A stretch of 49,004 nucleotides of DNA from Photobacterium sp. Ph5. Its GTDB lineage: Bacteria; Pseudomonadota; Gammaproteobacteria; Enterobacterales; Vibrionaceae. The position numbers and the translations under genes were made by a program. The stretch's first letter is position 1; each line of letters opens with the position of its first letter. The notes under the pieces are model-generated. The model made no database searches. It worked only from the letters and a program-made list of their open reading frames with translations, and had not been told where the DNA came from. Shown here piece by piece: positions 1-9,645 of the stretch. The stretch covers positions 1 to 49,004 of the forward strand of contig NZ_JADQAQ010000034.1 in assembly GCF_022129445.1 (NCBI RefSeq), given 5' to 3'.

Positions 1-505
1 CTTCTTCTAGTGGTGCTTCTTTGCTGATTTTCGCTAGTGAAATCTCAGGAAGAACGGTGTATTCAGAGAAAGTTGAACAACCCATGTAGTGGAAGATAGG
101 CTGACCATCTTTGTAGAAACGTGTTGTTCCATCTGGCATTAGACCTTTACCTTGAGTCTCACGTACTGCCTGACAAAGGTTTGTTTTGCCTGATAGACAG
201 TATTTACATTTACCACATTCTGCAGTGTAAAGTGGAATAACGTGATCACCAACTTGAAGATCGGTAACGCCTTCACCAACCATTTCAACAATACCGCCAC
301 CTTCGTGACCAAGAATAGCTGGGAAAATACCTTCTGGATCGTCACCTGATAATGTGAATGCGTCAGTGTGACATACACCCGTTGCTACGATGCGAACTAG
401 AACTTCACCTGCACGAGGTAACATTACATCTACTTCTTCAATAGAAAGAGGTTGTTTTGGACCCCATGCAATCGCTGCTTTAGATTTGATAAATTTATCA
501 GTCAT
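1..505 (-). CDS. frmA: S-(hydroxymethyl)glutathione dehydrogenase / class III alcohol dehydrogenase, partial (C-terminal end outside window)
   Basis: Zinc-dependent NAD dehydrogenase that oxidises S-hydroxymethylglutathione to S-formylglutathione in the cytoplasm, and can reduce S-nitrosoglutathione. The first 168 residues are present, starting [16 protein letters not shown] from the ATG at 505. Visible motifs are the catalytic zinc ligands in GVCHTDAF and GHEGGG, and the four-cysteine structural zinc loop [15 protein letters not shown]. The family is about 375 residues, so roughly half is missing because the window ends. It lies downstream of two Gfa genes on the same strand, which fits a formaldehyde detoxification cluster. 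A 590-bp gap and a terminator separate it from gfa, so it probably has its own promoter. Family assignment is secure; frmA/adhC naming follows the class III signature. Confidence 0.93.
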   Translation of the reverse strand, partial: MTDKFIKSKAAIAWGPKQPLSIEEVDVMLPRAGEVLVRIVATGVCHTDAFTLSGDDPEGIFPAILGHEGGGIVEMVGEGVTDLQVGDHVIPLYTAECGKCKYCLSGKTNLCQAVRETQGKGLMPDGTTRFYKDGQPIFHYMGCSTFSEYTVLPEISLAKISKEAPLEE

Positions 506-1032
506 CGTTACTTCACTCCGTTAAGCCAACTTAATTCTGGCGATAATTCTTATTGAAAACGACATAAAAAAGCTAATCACTCATGTCGTCTTGATGTCAC
601 TATTATATTTATTTCTTGCCTACTGATAATCCCATGATATGGAAAATTATTATTACCAATTAGTAATAATTGAGGTTATCACTTGATTTATAAGCATAAA
701 ATTAATATTAAATTTTAGTAAACAACTATACGCCATTGTAGTTTATGTTTTAAAGGAATTCTTAGTTATTCTGTTCTTATTGTTATAATTATTTGTTTCT
801 TAATTCTAACTGGTTGTTTTTAGCACGATTGGCTATGCGGTGGGTGTATTGAACCAAGTGTAAATAATCAATTAACTAAATGGCCGAATAGAAAGCAAAA
901 TGGTATAGGTAGTTAGAGGCGAGTTGATTATTTTAAAACCGTTGTGGAGCCAATATTAGGCATTTGTGATAAACAATAGAAATGACAACAGATGCGTCAT
1001 TGTGTTGATAAATTATTTGAACGGGAGATAAG
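506..1032. other. Long intergenic region without a supported gene
   Basis: About 530 bases of very AT-rich DNA between the gfa terminator and the class III alcohol dehydrogenase start. I see no ORF with a convincing ribosome site. It must hold the promoter for the minus-strand dehydrogenase. The length is unusual for this cluster and short coding-like scraps occur near 980-1040, but I cannot assign them to any gene. Confidence 0.5.
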
Positions 1033-1073
1033 AAAAAAGCACATGTAACCAGAATAGTTAACATGTGCTTTAA
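1033..1073 (-). terminator. Intrinsic terminator after gfa
   Basis: Perfect 11-bp inverted repeat (AAAGCACATGT at 1036-1046 with ACATGTGCTTT at 1061-1071). On the minus strand the stem is followed by a T-run. It sits just downstream of the gfa stop at 1098. Confidence 0.85.
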
Positions 1074-1097
1074 ACGTTATTGGATTTATTTTATCGC

Positions 1098-1667
1098 TTA
1101 TGCATTTTTATGATTTTGTGCGTAAACGTGAGTTGCGATTGCATCCATTAATGCTGGAGATAGGCAATCGTATGGTTTAAGACCTAGTTCGTTTAGACGA
1201 GCGCGGATTGCATCCATATCTTTTGGATCAGTACCTGTTTCGATGATAGAAGAAACAAATGCTGCAAACTCAGGTGCAGACCAACCTTCGTCAGTTGATA
1301 GTTCAGTGTGAACAAAATCTAAACCGTGGAATGGGTGGTTAGTATCTTCGATACGACCGTACATGTGAACGCCACATTCTTTACAAGCGTGACGTTTGAT
1401 TGCTGCATTTTGGTCAACAACCACTAGTTTGTCTGCATTAGCAATAACTTCAACATTGTCACGAGAAATCACAGCGATTTGAGAGAAAACAGCGCCTTCA
1501 GGCTTCCAGCATTTTGAACAACCACAAGCGTGGTTATGTGCTGTTTGACCAGCAAGCTTAACACGTACAGTATTAGTATTACATTGACAGCTTAATACGC
1601 CACCAGCAAAGTTTTCTTTAGTTGCAGCAAAACCATTATCAATTGATGGGTGTAATTTAATAGACAT
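1098..1667 (-). CDS. gfa: Glutathione-dependent formaldehyde-activating enzyme (Gfa family), copy 1
   Basis: 189-residue member of the Gfa family, described as promoting the condensation of formaldehyde with glutathione to give the substrate of class III alcohol dehydrogenase. The family's zinc-binding cysteines are visible: SCQC near residue 27, CGCSKCW near 48-54, and CKECGVH near 95-101. Length is normal for the family. It lies between a second, closely similar Gfa gene and the dehydrogenase, all on one strand. The ATG at 1667 gives a start aligned with the family. The enzymatic versus glutathione-carrier role of Gfa proteins is debated, so the activity is inferred from family. Confidence 0.93.
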   Translation of the reverse strand: MSIKLHPSIDNGFAATKENFAGGVLSCQCNTNTVRVKLAGQTAHNHACGCSKCWKPEGAVFSQIAVISRDNVEVIANADKLVVVDQNAAIKRHACKECGVHMYGRIEDTNHPFHGLDFVHTELSTDEGWSAPEFAAFVSSIIETGTDPKDMDAIRARLNELGLKPYDCLSPALMDAIATHVYAQNHKNA

Positions 1668-1846
1668 AAAGATGCTCTTATATTATTTATAATTAAATGT
1701 AGAGTGAGAGTGTTATTTTATTTATTTTCTATTCGTTAATTAAAGATTAATTAACGGATGAAAGTATTCTAAAGTTTTATTAGATTTAAACAATCTGTTT
1801 TACAGTAAATGATTATTACTCATTAGGAATAATCATATTTTTATTA

Positions 1847-2452
1847 TTACTTGTTTTGTTGTGCTACGTGAGCAGCAATTGTATCCATTAATGCCGGTGA
1901 TAAACAATCGTAAGATTCCATACCTAATTCTTCAATACGAGCGCGGATAGTTTCCATATTTTTTGGATCTGTACCTGTTTCTATAATAGAAGAAACAAAT
2001 GCTGCGAAAGTTGGTTCTGACCAACCTTGTGTCGAAGATAATTCTGTATGTACAAAGTCTAAGCCATAGAAAGGGTGGTTTGTATCTTTAATACGACCAT
2101 ACATATGAACACCACAGTCTTTACATGCAAAACGTTTAATCACTGCCGTATCGTCAACAATTTTTAGTTTATCAGCATTCGCTGTAACCGTTACTTTATC
2201 GCGAGGAATAACGGCAACTTGTGAAAATAATGCGTCTTTAGGTTTCCAACATTTTGAACAACCACAAATATGGTTATGTGCTGTTTGACCGTCTAAAGAG
2301 ACCGTTATTTTATTTGAACGACAGTGACATTGTAATTTTCCACCTTTTAAGGTGTTATTTGTTGGTGTGATACCACGATTAACGGCAGGATGAATGTTAA
2401 TAATAGTAGGTTGGTTATTTCGATTAAATAGTTTTGCGAATAGTTTTAGCAT
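1847..2452 (-). CDS. Gfa-family formaldehyde-activating enzyme, copy 2
   Basis: 201-residue paralogue of the gene at 1098-1667, clearly more than half identical along its length with all zinc cysteines retained (LQCHC, CGCSKCW, CKDCGVH). It differs by an extra N-terminal stretch of about 17 residues ([17 protein letters not shown]) that is basic and partly hydrophobic. Some of this may be a start-site artefact, since the Gfa homology begins near INIHPAV. It is separated from copy 1 by about 180 bases and from the upstream flavoprotein by a strong hairpin, so it may be transcribed independently. Tandem duplication followed by divergence is the simplest reading; a different substrate thiol is possible. 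Confidence 0.9.
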   Translation of the reverse strand: MLKLFAKLFNRNNQPTIINIHPAVNRGITPTNNTLKGGKLQCHCRSNKITVSLDGQTAHNHICGCSKCWKPKDALFSQVAVIPRDKVTVTANADKLKIVDDTAVIKRFACKDCGVHMYGRIKDTNHPFYGLDFVHTELSSTQGWSEPTFAAFVSSIIETGTDPKNMETIRARIEELGMESYDCLSPALMDTIAAHVAQQNK

Positions 2453-2539
2453 TATTATACTTATTTAATTTAAGGTGTGATAATACACTATTAATAAAAA
2501 TAGTTGATAAATATAAGTTGAAATTTTAAAAGTTTTTAA

Positions 2540-2574
2540 TAATGGTCAATATATTTATTATATTGACCATTATT
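2540..2574 (-). terminator. Strong hairpin between the flavoprotein and gfa copy 2
   Basis: A 15-bp perfect inverted repeat (2540-2554 and 2560-2574, core AATGGTCAATATA) with a 5-base loop, just after the stop at 2593 of the minus-strand flavoprotein. The minus-strand tail is ATTAAAAACTTTT, a weak T tract, so it could terminate or protect the mRNA end. Confidence 0.7.
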
Positions 2575-2592
2575 GAGGATCTGAATTAAAGA

Positions 2593-3819
2593 TTAAATAC
2601 CGTTAGGTTTAAATACTGCTTTAAGACGTTTTGCAATCATTAAACGAGATACGGTAAACATACCTGTTACTGTGCGTTGGTGAAGACGGAAAATCGTATC
2701 GTATAGACGACGAATTAGACGTCCTTGCAGTACCATTTTTCCTTCCATTTTTGAGCCAGGTGCAAATGAACCGACTGCAAAATGGTGACCTACAGCAACA
2801 ACCATACCGCCATCTTTAAATTCGAAGTCAGTTAATGGTTTACCACGTAGCATACCACCAAGGCTTTTTGCTAAGTGAACCGCTGCACGGTTAGCCGCTT
2901 GTGCTTTTGGTGGCACAAAGCTGCCATCAGCTTGAGGGATTGACGCACAATCACCTAAAGAGAAGATACTGTCATCAACGGTTGTTGTTAAGTTCGCATT
3001 TACCTGAATTTGGTTCATACGATTATAACTTAAACCGCCAATACCGTTTAGCCAATCTGGTGCTTTAACACCCGCAGCCCAGAACTGTACATCAGCATCT
3101 AACTCACGGTTATCAACTGTTAGCATACCTTTTTCAGTGACTTCACGAATACGGGTATCAAGAAGAACATTTACGTTATTACGCTCAAGCTCTTTTTGTA
3201 CTTTTTCCGACATTTTTTCAGGGCTATTTGGTAATACACGGCCTGCAGCTTCAATCAAGTTGATATGCAGTGGTGCACCATTATAGCGTTGAAGCTTTTG
3301 GCTAACACGTGCAAGCTCAGCGGCCAGTTCAACACCTGTTGCTCCTGCTCCTACGATGTTTACCGTGCGATCTTCACTAGCACGTAGGATTTGGCTAACT
3401 TGATGCCATGCTTGACGTGCTTGGCTTGCTGAATCTAGGAATAAACAATGATCTTTCGCACCCGTAGTATTAAAGTCGTTACTTACCGCACCAATTGCAA
3501 TAACAAGGTAATCGTATTTTAATCCCGCCTCTGTACCATCAGGGCGACGAACAGAAAGCATTTTATTATCACGATCAATATCAGTCATCGCGGCTTGATA
3601 ATGTTGATAGCCATGACGAGCACCGTGGGTGAAGTAACAAACTGTATCTAAGTCGCTATCAAAAGTACCTGCTGCAATTTCATGCAAACGAGGTTTCCAG
3701 AAGTGATGCGTTTCTGGTTCTACAAGAATAATTTCGTCTTCTTTACGTACGGTTTTTGCTAATAGAGTTGATAACTCTAAGCCTGCGGCACCGCCACCTA
3801 CAATAACGATTCGTGACAT
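2593..3819 (-). CDS. Type II NADH:quinone oxidoreductase-like FAD protein
   Basis: 408-residue pyridine-nucleotide disulfide oxidoreductase family protein. The N-terminal FAD-binding Rossmann motif is IVIVGGGAAGLE (residues 4-15), a second GAGATGVELAAEL near residue 157 binds NADH, and SLGDCAS near residue 288 plus the following PPKAQAANRAA segment match the second FAD-contact region of Ndh-type enzymes. The basic C-terminal part (RLIRRLYDTIFRLHQRT, MIAKRLKAVF) is typical of the amphipathic membrane-anchoring end of type II dehydrogenases. Expected role is non-proton-pumping NADH oxidation with quinone reduction at the inner membrane. It is first in a same-strand run with two gfa genes, which might link NADH from formaldehyde oxidation to respiration, but the hairpins suggest separate transcripts. 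It may be a paralogue of the housekeeping ndh. Confidence 0.87.
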   Translation of the reverse strand: MSRIVIVGGGAAGLELSTLLAKTVRKEDEIILVEPETHHFWKPRLHEIAAGTFDSDLDTVCYFTHGARHGYQHYQAAMTDIDRDNKMLSVRRPDGTEAGLKYDYLVIAIGAVSNDFNTTGAKDHCLFLDSASQARQAWHQVSQILRASEDRTVNIVGAGATGVELAAELARVSQKLQRYNGAPLHINLIEAAGRVLPNSPEKMSEKVQKELERNNVNVLLDTRIREVTEKGMLTVDNRELDADVQFWAAGVKAPDWLNGIGGLSYNRMNQIQVNANLTTTVDDSIFSLGDCASIPQADGSFVPPKAQAANRAAVHLAKSLGGMLRGKPLTDFEFKDGGMVVAVGHHFAVGSFAPGSKMEGKMVLQGRLIRRLYDTIFRLHQRTVTGMFTVSRLMIAKRLKAVFKPNGI

Positions 3820-4276
3820 ACGAATTCCTCAAAAGGCACCCTGGACTTCATTCCACAGGGGATGGTTTGACCATCATTAAATTAATGAGCTAATCCGTTG
3901 CTACTCTATTTTTTTTGAGAATGCCTATATGGAATGGCATGCTCTATCATTTATTAGATGAATTTCCTTGATATAAGACAATGAAATCCACCAAAATTCA
4001 AGTTTTGTGAGATAAAGCAGGTATATATTTTCAAAACCTCACTTTTCTGCGATGAGTGGTATTATATTTATTTCTATTAAGATGATAATAACCTATAGCG
4101 TCAAATTACTTTTACTGCTGTGTAATAATAAAATTCCTAGTAGGGATTCAAAATTTGGTGATGGGGGCTTTTTTAGGCTTTTATTAAAAAAAGTTACACC
4201 TTGGATCAACAAAAACGTCATAAAGAGATGCGATATCCATCTGGTTTGACTAGTTGTCGTATTTAAAGGAATAGAT
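3820..4276. other. Divergent intergenic region upstream of the flavoprotein
   Basis: About 450 bases between the minus-strand flavoprotein and the decayed phoD gene. Short inverted repeats occur in the flavoprotein leader (CCCTG at 3839-3843 with CAGGG at 3856-3860, and ATGCC/GGCAT near 3922-3940). I see no convincing gene; short overlapping ORFs here lack homology I recognise. Confidence 0.4.
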
Positions 4277-4883
4277 ATGTCGTTATCACGTCGAGGATTC
4301 GTTAAAGCACTATCATCTACAGTGGTGGTTACTTCGCTTTGGGTGCAAAAGTAAGGATGAGCAGCAGCATCAGTCATATATTGAAGTCGGTTTTAATCAC
4401 GGCGTTGCTAGTGGCGATCCTTTACAGCATGCCGTTATTATTTGGACCCGTTTAACGACGCAAGCGCGTTTAATTGATGTGTTATGACTAGTAACAACAG
4501 ATGAGCTATTTACTCATATTGTTGCGTCGGGTGAGGTTACTACTGAGAGCATAAAAGATTTAACGGTTAAAGTAGATGTTGACGGACTCAAACCGAATCA
4601 ACATTATTATCGTTTTGTGTCAAATAACATGATAAGTCCAGTAGCACAGACTCAGACTTTAGCTGAAGGTTGATTGGATAAAGCCGCCATAGCTGTTGTG
4701 TCATGTTCTAACTTTCCTGCGGGTTAGTTTAATGTCTATCGAGAAATAGTTAAACAGCATCAAACATCATCTATGAATGCGGTACTACATTTAGGTGATT
4801 AGATATCAGATAGAAAGCTAACAGCTAGTGACAAAAAATGGCTTAGTGGTCAGTTAAAACAATTTAAACTTTATAATGCATAA
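4277..4883 (+). pseudogene. Decayed PhoD-type alkaline phosphatase (Tat lipoprotein) remnant
   Basis: ATG at 4277 with AAAGGA upstream encodes MSLSRRGFVKALSSTVVV, a textbook twin-arginine signal (SRRGFVK). The frame then fails near TCGCTTTGGG. One base out of frame the protein continues as GCKSKDEQQ and then FNHGVASGDP-LQHAVIIWTRLT, the N-terminal signature of PhoD phosphatases. In that second frame stops occur at 4485, 4671, 4725 and 4800. The third lies in the segment AAIAVVSCSNFPAG-stop-FNVYREI and the fourth directly after LHLGD, where functional PhoD has Tyr in GDYIYEY. After LHLGD the text jumps to a segment like the family's late DKKWLSGQL region, so an internal deletion is likely. Metal-site and C-terminal regions are absent. 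Clearly non-functional. Confidence 0.85.
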
Positions 4884-5085
4884 CCTGATTAATTATTGTT
4901 TGGTACTAAGTCAGTTTTTTATCTAAATATCAATATTTGCTGAAAAAATATAAGCAATCAATGCTTTTTCCTGTGGACGTTAATATTTTGACTTATATCA
5001 TAAAAGACAGCCACCTAAAGCGTAAGATACCTCTGTGAGCAGTGGAATGCTGCTATTTCTCGTATCTATGTCATTGGAAGGCTGA

Positions 5086-5754
5086 ATGATGCTAAAAAAA
5101 TCACAATTTTTTTTAAAATCCCTCTTATTACTTAGCTCTGTAGTAACAACAAATGTGAATGCGACAGAGCTTGAATCGATGATCCCAATAACGTTAACTG
5201 GAACATTAAATTATGCGACCTTAAATTATTGGTTAGAAATGCCAGATGGTCAGAGCTATGAACTACGCATCAATGACACAAATGAACCTTTCATTATGGA
5301 TAAGGTCGGGGAAAAGATAACTTTGAATGGTGCGATATTAACCTATTCGGATAAAAGTCAATATTTTCAACCTAAATTTGAAGAAGGCCCACAAGTTAAA
5401 CCACTAAAATTTACCAAGAGTACTGACGATGGTAATGCGAGCTTATATCTTGATAGCAATGAAATTTATTCATCAGATGAATACGGTAATTTAGGAATAG
5501 AAAAAGAATTTCCGATCGATAACGGTAAAGTTAGCTTAGTTTGGCTATCGACAGGTGGTACGGCATGCCCTGCGATGTTTATGTATGTTGTAGCAAGACA
5601 GAACTCATTACCTTTAATAACGAGTGAGTTTGGTAATTGCAGCGACATACCAACGATTACTAATGACAATAAAACAATTACTGTGGCATTGCCAGGTAAC
5701 CCTGCACAAACATGGTTATTTGATCTGAATAACTTTAGATTATATGAAAAATAA
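5086..5754 (+). CDS. Secreted protein of unknown function
   Basis: 222 residues with a Sec signal peptide (MLKKSQFFLKSLLLLSSVVTTNVNA, cleavage probably after NVNA near residue 26-27), so periplasmic or exported. The mature part begins with a beta-rich OB-like stretch (ITLTGTLNYATLNYWLEM) and ends with a segment containing two cysteines (TACPAMF near 167 and GNCSD near 191) that could form a disulfide. The C-terminal pattern SLVWLSTGGTACPAMF followed by ITVALPG occurs in uncharacterised gammaproteobacterial exported proteins as far as I recall, but I cannot name a function. Two adjacent ATGs (5086, 5089) are possible starts. It follows the decayed phoD but is itself intact and ends at a terminator. 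Confidence 0.8.
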   Translation: MMLKKSQFFLKSLLLLSSVVTTNVNATELESMIPITLTGTLNYATLNYWLEMPDGQSYELRINDTNEPFIMDKVGEKITLNGAILTYSDKSQYFQPKFEEGPQVKPLKFTKSTDDGNASLYLDSNEIYSSDEYGNLGIEKEFPIDNGKVSLVWLSTGGTACPAMFMYVVARQNSLPLITSEFGNCSDIPTITNDNKTITVALPGNPAQTWLFDLNNFRLYEK

Positions 5755-5761
5755 CAGATAA

Positions 5762-5790
5762 AAAAGGAGCGATGATGACGCGCTCCTTTT
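5762..5790. terminator. Bidirectional intrinsic terminator
   Basis: 10-bp stem AAAAGGAGCG (5762-5771) with CGCTCCTTTT (5781-5790), with A and T flanks on both strands. It lies between the convergent secreted-protein gene and the acetolactate decarboxylase gene. Confidence 0.85.
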
Positions 5791-5819
5791 GAGTTTATAC
5801 AAACAGATATTTTAGTTGA

Positions 5820-6539
5820 TTACTTCTCAGTCACATGAATAGCCGCTTGTAGATCTTCAGGGTGGAGATCTGCGCGATCAAACTCTTGTGATGCAGGCAT
5901 GCGAAGATGGAAGTCTTTAAATATTTCAACTTCCACACTACCTTCTGTGAGAATAAAGTCACTCACATGTCCGCCTTGAGTGCGATCATCACTGATGAAG
6001 TGGAAGTGGAAACCGGGAACGTTAATACCAATCATGTAATCTGGAATTTTAAAGCCAATCATTACACCTGAAACATGCGTAATTTCGGCGATAGGCTGAT
6101 GCTTAACAACTTCAACCATAGGCGGATAAGGACGGTGCTGAGCAGGTACGGTACGTGTTTTTACATACGAGAACTTACCTGTTAAACGGATGGCATTAAT
6201 TGCGTTATGGGCCAGTAGATCTTGCTCCAGACAAGTTTCAAACTCTTGCTTATTAAGCTCAATTAAACTGAGTTTTTCTTTAGGTTCAAAGTTAACAATA
6301 GAAGCAAAAGGTGTCGTGATATCGTGATCTACAAGATGAATGTCACCAGTACTCGTAAGTTGGTAAACTTCATCTCCCATTACAATCATTTCACCATCAA
6401 GATCGTTAAATGTACCAATACCAAAGTTACCATGATCTAATAACTGACCAATTGTGAAATCACCGTGATATAAGCCTGCAATTAAGGCACTCATCATAGA
6501 GGTTTGGTAAAACGTTTTGCTATTTGTCTCTGTACTCAT
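5820..6539 (-). CDS. budA: Alpha-acetolactate decarboxylase
   Basis: Converts alpha-acetolactate to acetoin in the cytoplasm, the second step of the acetoin/butanediol fermentation branch. 239 residues, slightly shorter than many homologues (about 250-260). The metal-binding histidine cluster is visible as FHFHFISDDRTQGGH near residues 178-192, and the N-terminal half has the family's YQTSMMSALIAGLYHGD start followed by GIGTFNDLDGEM. It lies 12 bases downstream of acetolactate synthase and is probably translated from the same mRNA. No acetoin reductase (budC) or LysR-type regulator is next to it, so the pathway may end in acetoin or be completed elsewhere. Confidence 0.95.
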   Translation of the reverse strand: MSTETNSKTFYQTSMMSALIAGLYHGDFTIGQLLDHGNFGIGTFNDLDGEMIVMGDEVYQLTSTGDIHLVDHDITTPFASIVNFEPKEKLSLIELNKQEFETCLEQDLLAHNAINAIRLTGKFSYVKTRTVPAQHRPYPPMVEVVKHQPIAEITHVSGVMIGFKIPDYMIGINVPGFHFHFISDDRTQGGHVSDFILTEGSVEVEIFKDFHLRMPASQEFDRADLHPEDLQAAIHVTEK

Positions 6540-6551
6540 TTGATGCTCCTA

Positions 6552-8216
6552 TTAATCTTGCTGGCAAGGGTGTAGTTGGTCTAGCAAGCGGCTGTTATCG
6601 CTATAATCAACATTTACGTTGACCAATACTGGGCCACTTAAACTCATTGCTTTACGCATCACAGGTTCGATGTCATCGGCAGTATTGATCGCTAAACCAT
6701 GTGCACCGAAACTTTCTGCGTACTTAACAATGTCAGGACCCATAAAGCTCACAGCACTCTCACGACCATATTTTTTAAGCTGTTGGATTTTAACCATGTC
6801 ATAACTGTGATCTGTCCAAACAAAATGAACAATATTACATTTGTGACGAACGGCTGTCGCTAATTCCATTGATGAGAATAAGAAACCGCCATCACCAGAC
6901 ATCGAAATTACTTTTTCATTAGGATGAAGGAGAGATGCTGCAATAGCCCACGGCAGTGCAACACCTAATGTTTGTTGACCATTACTGAACAATAAACGGC
7001 GAGGCTCAAAGCTATGGAAGTAACGTGCCATCCAAATATAGATTGAGCCTACATCACAACATACAGTGGTATCATCACTGACAAAGCGGCGTAAATCATG
7101 AACAAAGCGTAATGGGTGAACACCAATTGATGAGGTTTTATTACTACCCATCTGCATAATATGCTGCAAATCGTGGCGTAATAATTGGATTTGTTGGTTA
7201 CTTTCTAGTGATTCTCGTTTATCTAATTCACTCGCAATAGACGCCACTGATACCGCTAAGTCACCAACCACCTCACAGACAGGGTTGTAACTGATTTCTA
7301 AATCTGCTTGTTGATAACCAATATGAATAATTGGCGTATTGGCATCTTTATTCCAAAGAATAGGATCGTATTCAATTGGGCTGTAACCAATGGTGATGAT
7401 CAAGTCTGCGTTATTTAATGCAATATCACCAGGTTGGTTTTTAAATAAGCCAACGCGACCTAAAAAGCAGTTGTATAAATCATGAGAGATAACGCCAGCT
7501 GCTGCAAACGTATTCACAACCGCAATTGGTGTTTGTTTTAGTAGTTGGCGAATAGTATCTGCAACAAAAGGTTGGCTTGCATCCATGCCTAGCAACAGCA
7601 CCGGATTTTTTGCGGCATTAATATGATCAGCTGCTTGACGAACAGCTTGTGGGTGAGCACCACCAAACAAAATTGGATTTGGCTGCTGTACAGGCTGGTA
7701 GGGAATACGATTAGTTAAAATGTCTTGTGGTAAGCTTACAAAGCTTGCCCCTTGTGTTGGTTGTTCAGCGATACGAAAAGCTTTATGCACGACATCCGGT
7801 ACAGAACCACTGTCCATGACTTCAGCCGAAAACTTGGTAATGGGATTAAACAATGAACGCGTGTCCATTGATTGGTGCGTATTGTGAGAATACATTGAAA
7901 GTGGAACGGCACCGGCTAGGGCAACAACAGGATCACCTTCACTGTTTGCTGTTGCAACGCCTGTGACAAGATTTGATGCCCCAGGACCTGAGGTCGCTAA
8001 ACAAATTCCCGCTTTACCGGTCAAACGCCCTGTTGCAGCAGCCATAAATGCCGCATTTTGTTCATGGTGGCAAATTATAATTTCTGGTCCGTTATCACAA
8101 ACAGCATCAAATACTGCATCAACTTTTGCACCTGGAATGCCAAAAATATGTGGTACATCGTGCGCTTTTAGCGTTTCAACGACTAGTTCAGCACCAGAGA
8201 CGGTTTTATCCGACAT
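6552..8216 (-). CDS. budB: Catabolic acetolactate synthase
   Basis: Thiamine-diphosphate enzyme condensing two pyruvates to alpha-acetolactate. 554 residues, normal for the FAD-independent catabolic (AlsS/BudB) type. Visible: the catalytic glutamate in CHHEQNAAFMAAA near residue 52, the substrate-domain segment LATSGPGASNLVTG near 73-86, and the ThDP/Mg motif SMSGDGGFLFSSMELATAVRH near 438-460. It is first in a two-gene unit with budA, which distinguishes it from the anabolic ilv enzymes that need a regulatory subunit gene beside them. No regulator gene is visible; upstream sits the terminator of the nupC gene. Confidence 0.95.
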   Translation of the reverse strand: MSDKTVSGAELVVETLKAHDVPHIFGIPGAKVDAVFDAVCDNGPEIIICHHEQNAAFMAAATGRLTGKAGICLATSGPGASNLVTGVATANSEGDPVVALAGAVPLSMYSHNTHQSMDTRSLFNPITKFSAEVMDSGSVPDVVHKAFRIAEQPTQGASFVSLPQDILTNRIPYQPVQQPNPILFGGAHPQAVRQAADHINAAKNPVLLLGMDASQPFVADTIRQLLKQTPIAVVNTFAAAGVISHDLYNCFLGRVGLFKNQPGDIALNNADLIITIGYSPIEYDPILWNKDANTPIIHIGYQQADLEISYNPVCEVVGDLAVSVASIASELDKRESLESNQQIQLLRHDLQHIMQMGSNKTSSIGVHPLRFVHDLRRFVSDDTTVCCDVGSIYIWMARYFHSFEPRRLLFSNGQQTLGVALPWAIAASLLHPNEKVISMSGDGGFLFSSMELATAVRHKCNIVHFVWTDHSYDMVKIQQLKKYGRESAVSFMGPDIVKYAESFGAHGLAINTADDIEPVMRKAMSLSGPVLVNVNVDYSDNSRLLDQLHPCQQD

Positions 8217-8395
8217 ATAAGCCTCAAAATTATAGTTATTTAGTTAATAGGCTCAGGACATTGTTCGTGAATTCGAATTTTATGTGATGAGTTACACAAT
8301 TCTATACATTCATCATACAAATCAAACAACTGAAAATGAAAGTTAATATTTCAATCAAGAGGAATAAATTTAAAAAAGAAGTAAATATTGAAATA

Positions 8396-8434
8396 AAAAA
8401 CGCCAGCTTTTATATGATAAAAGACTGGCGTTTG
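8396..8434 (-). terminator. Intrinsic terminator of nupC
   Basis: CGCCAG (8401-8406) pairs with CTGGCG (8425-8430), extended by the flanking AAA/TTT and by an inner CTTTTA/TAAAAG pairing. The minus strand continues with a long T-run. It lies 20 bases after the stop of the minus-strand permease gene. Confidence 0.88.
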
Positions 8435-8454
8435 AAGAGGTAAAAGTATAACGG

Positions 8455-9645
8455 TTAAAGCATGATACCTGCGATTAGCGCTGATAAGAAACTTACTAGA
8501 GTTGAGCCATAAAGTAGACGTAAACCAAAACGCGCTACCATATTACCTTTTTCTTCATTAACACCTTTAACAGCACCGGCAAGAATACCGATAGAGCTAA
8601 AGTTGGCAAATGACACAAGGAAAATAGATATGATACCTGTGGTATGAGCAGATAAGCCACCAACTTGTTTTTCTAGCGAGATCATGGCAACAAACTCATT
8701 AGCGACCAATTTTGTTGCCATGATACTACCGGCTTGTAATGCTTCATGGGCAGGAATACCGATAATCCATGCGAATGGGTAGAATGCATAACCAAGAATA
8801 TCTTGGAAGCTAATACCAAATGCAGCATCAAAGCCAGCATTAATCATTGAAATTATAGCAATAAAACCAATCAGCATGGCAGCTACAATAACTGCAACTT
8901 TAAAACCGGTAAGGATGTATTCCCCGAGCATTTCAAAGAACGTGAGTTTCTCTCCACTTTCAGCGGCCATCATCTCATCAATATTCATTTCGGCTTCATG
9001 ATCGTATGGGTTAATGATCGAAAGAATGATAAAGGTGCTAAACATGTTAAGAAATAGGGCAGCAACAACATATTTAGGATCGATAAGCTTCATGTAAGAA
9101 CCGACGATAGACATAGACACTGTCGACATGGCTGTTGCCGCTAACGTGTACATGCGTCTCTCTGACATCTTGCTGAGAATATCTTTATAGGTAATGAAGT
9201 TTTCAGATTGACCGACCATTAATGCGCTAATAGCGTTAAATGATTCAAGTTTGCCCATGCCATTCACTTTTGATAATAAATAGCCAAGAGCTTTGATTAC
9301 GTAAGGCAATACTTTGATATGTTGAAGAATACCAATGAGTGCAGAAATAAAGACGATTGGCATTAAGACACTTAGGAAGAAGTTAAAGCCATCATTATTC
9401 GAGAGGTTGCCAAAGACGAAATTAGTCCCTTCTGCAGCAAAATTAAGTAAGCCATTAAAGCCATCAGCAAATTCTTTAACGATGCCTGTACCCATTGAGG
9501 AGTTAAGCAAGAAGTAGGCTAATCCCATTTCAATAAACAGTAGCTGGATAATATATCGATATTTGATGTTTTTACGGTTATTACTTGCAACAAGTGCTAG
9601 GGCTGCGATAACAACTAACCCTAAAATGAAATGTAGATAGACCAT
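8455..9645 (-). CDS. nupC: Concentrative nucleoside transporter, NupC family
   Basis: 396-residue polytopic inner-membrane permease that imports nucleosides with a cation gradient. The conserved CNT signatures are present: [13 protein letters not shown] (near residues 143-155) and the [12 protein letters not shown] segment (near 315-326), both lining the nucleoside site in characterised members, followed by the C-terminal [14 protein letters not shown] helix region. Length matches E. coli NupC (400). It is monocistronic, closed by its own terminator. A PurR-like palindrome lies about 145 bases upstream of the start. Substrate range (pyrimidine only versus broad) cannot be read from sequence here. 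Confidence 0.94.
   Translation of the reverse strand: MVYLHFILGLVVIAALALVASNNRKNIKYRYIIQLLFIEMGLAYFLLNSSMGTGIVKEFADGFNGLLNFAAEGTNFVFGNLSNNDGFNFFLSVLMPIVFISALIGILQHIKVLPYVIKALGYLLSKVNGMGKLESFNAISALMVGQSENFITYKDILSKMSERRMYTLAATAMSTVSMSIVGSYMKLIDPKYVVAALFLNMFSTFIILSIINPYDHEAEMNIDEMMAAESGEKLTFFEMLGEYILTGFKVAVIVAAMLIGFIAIISMINAGFDAAFGISFQDILGYAFYPFAWIIGIPAHEALQAGSIMATKLVANEFVAMISLEKQVGGLSAHTTGIISIFLVSFANFSSIGILAGAVKGVNEEKGNMVARFGLRLLYGSTLVSFLSALIAGIML

Noticed and set aside
1098..2452. Tandem gfa copies as an assembly duplication
   Set aside because: The two genes differ at many codons throughout and have different flanks, so they are real paralogues.
4383..4883. In-frame TGA and TAG codons in the PhoD-like frame read as recoding (selenocysteine or suppressor use)
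   Set aside because: Both TGA and TAG occur, a frameshift and a deletion are also present, and neighbouring genes use standard stops. Ordinary decay explains it.
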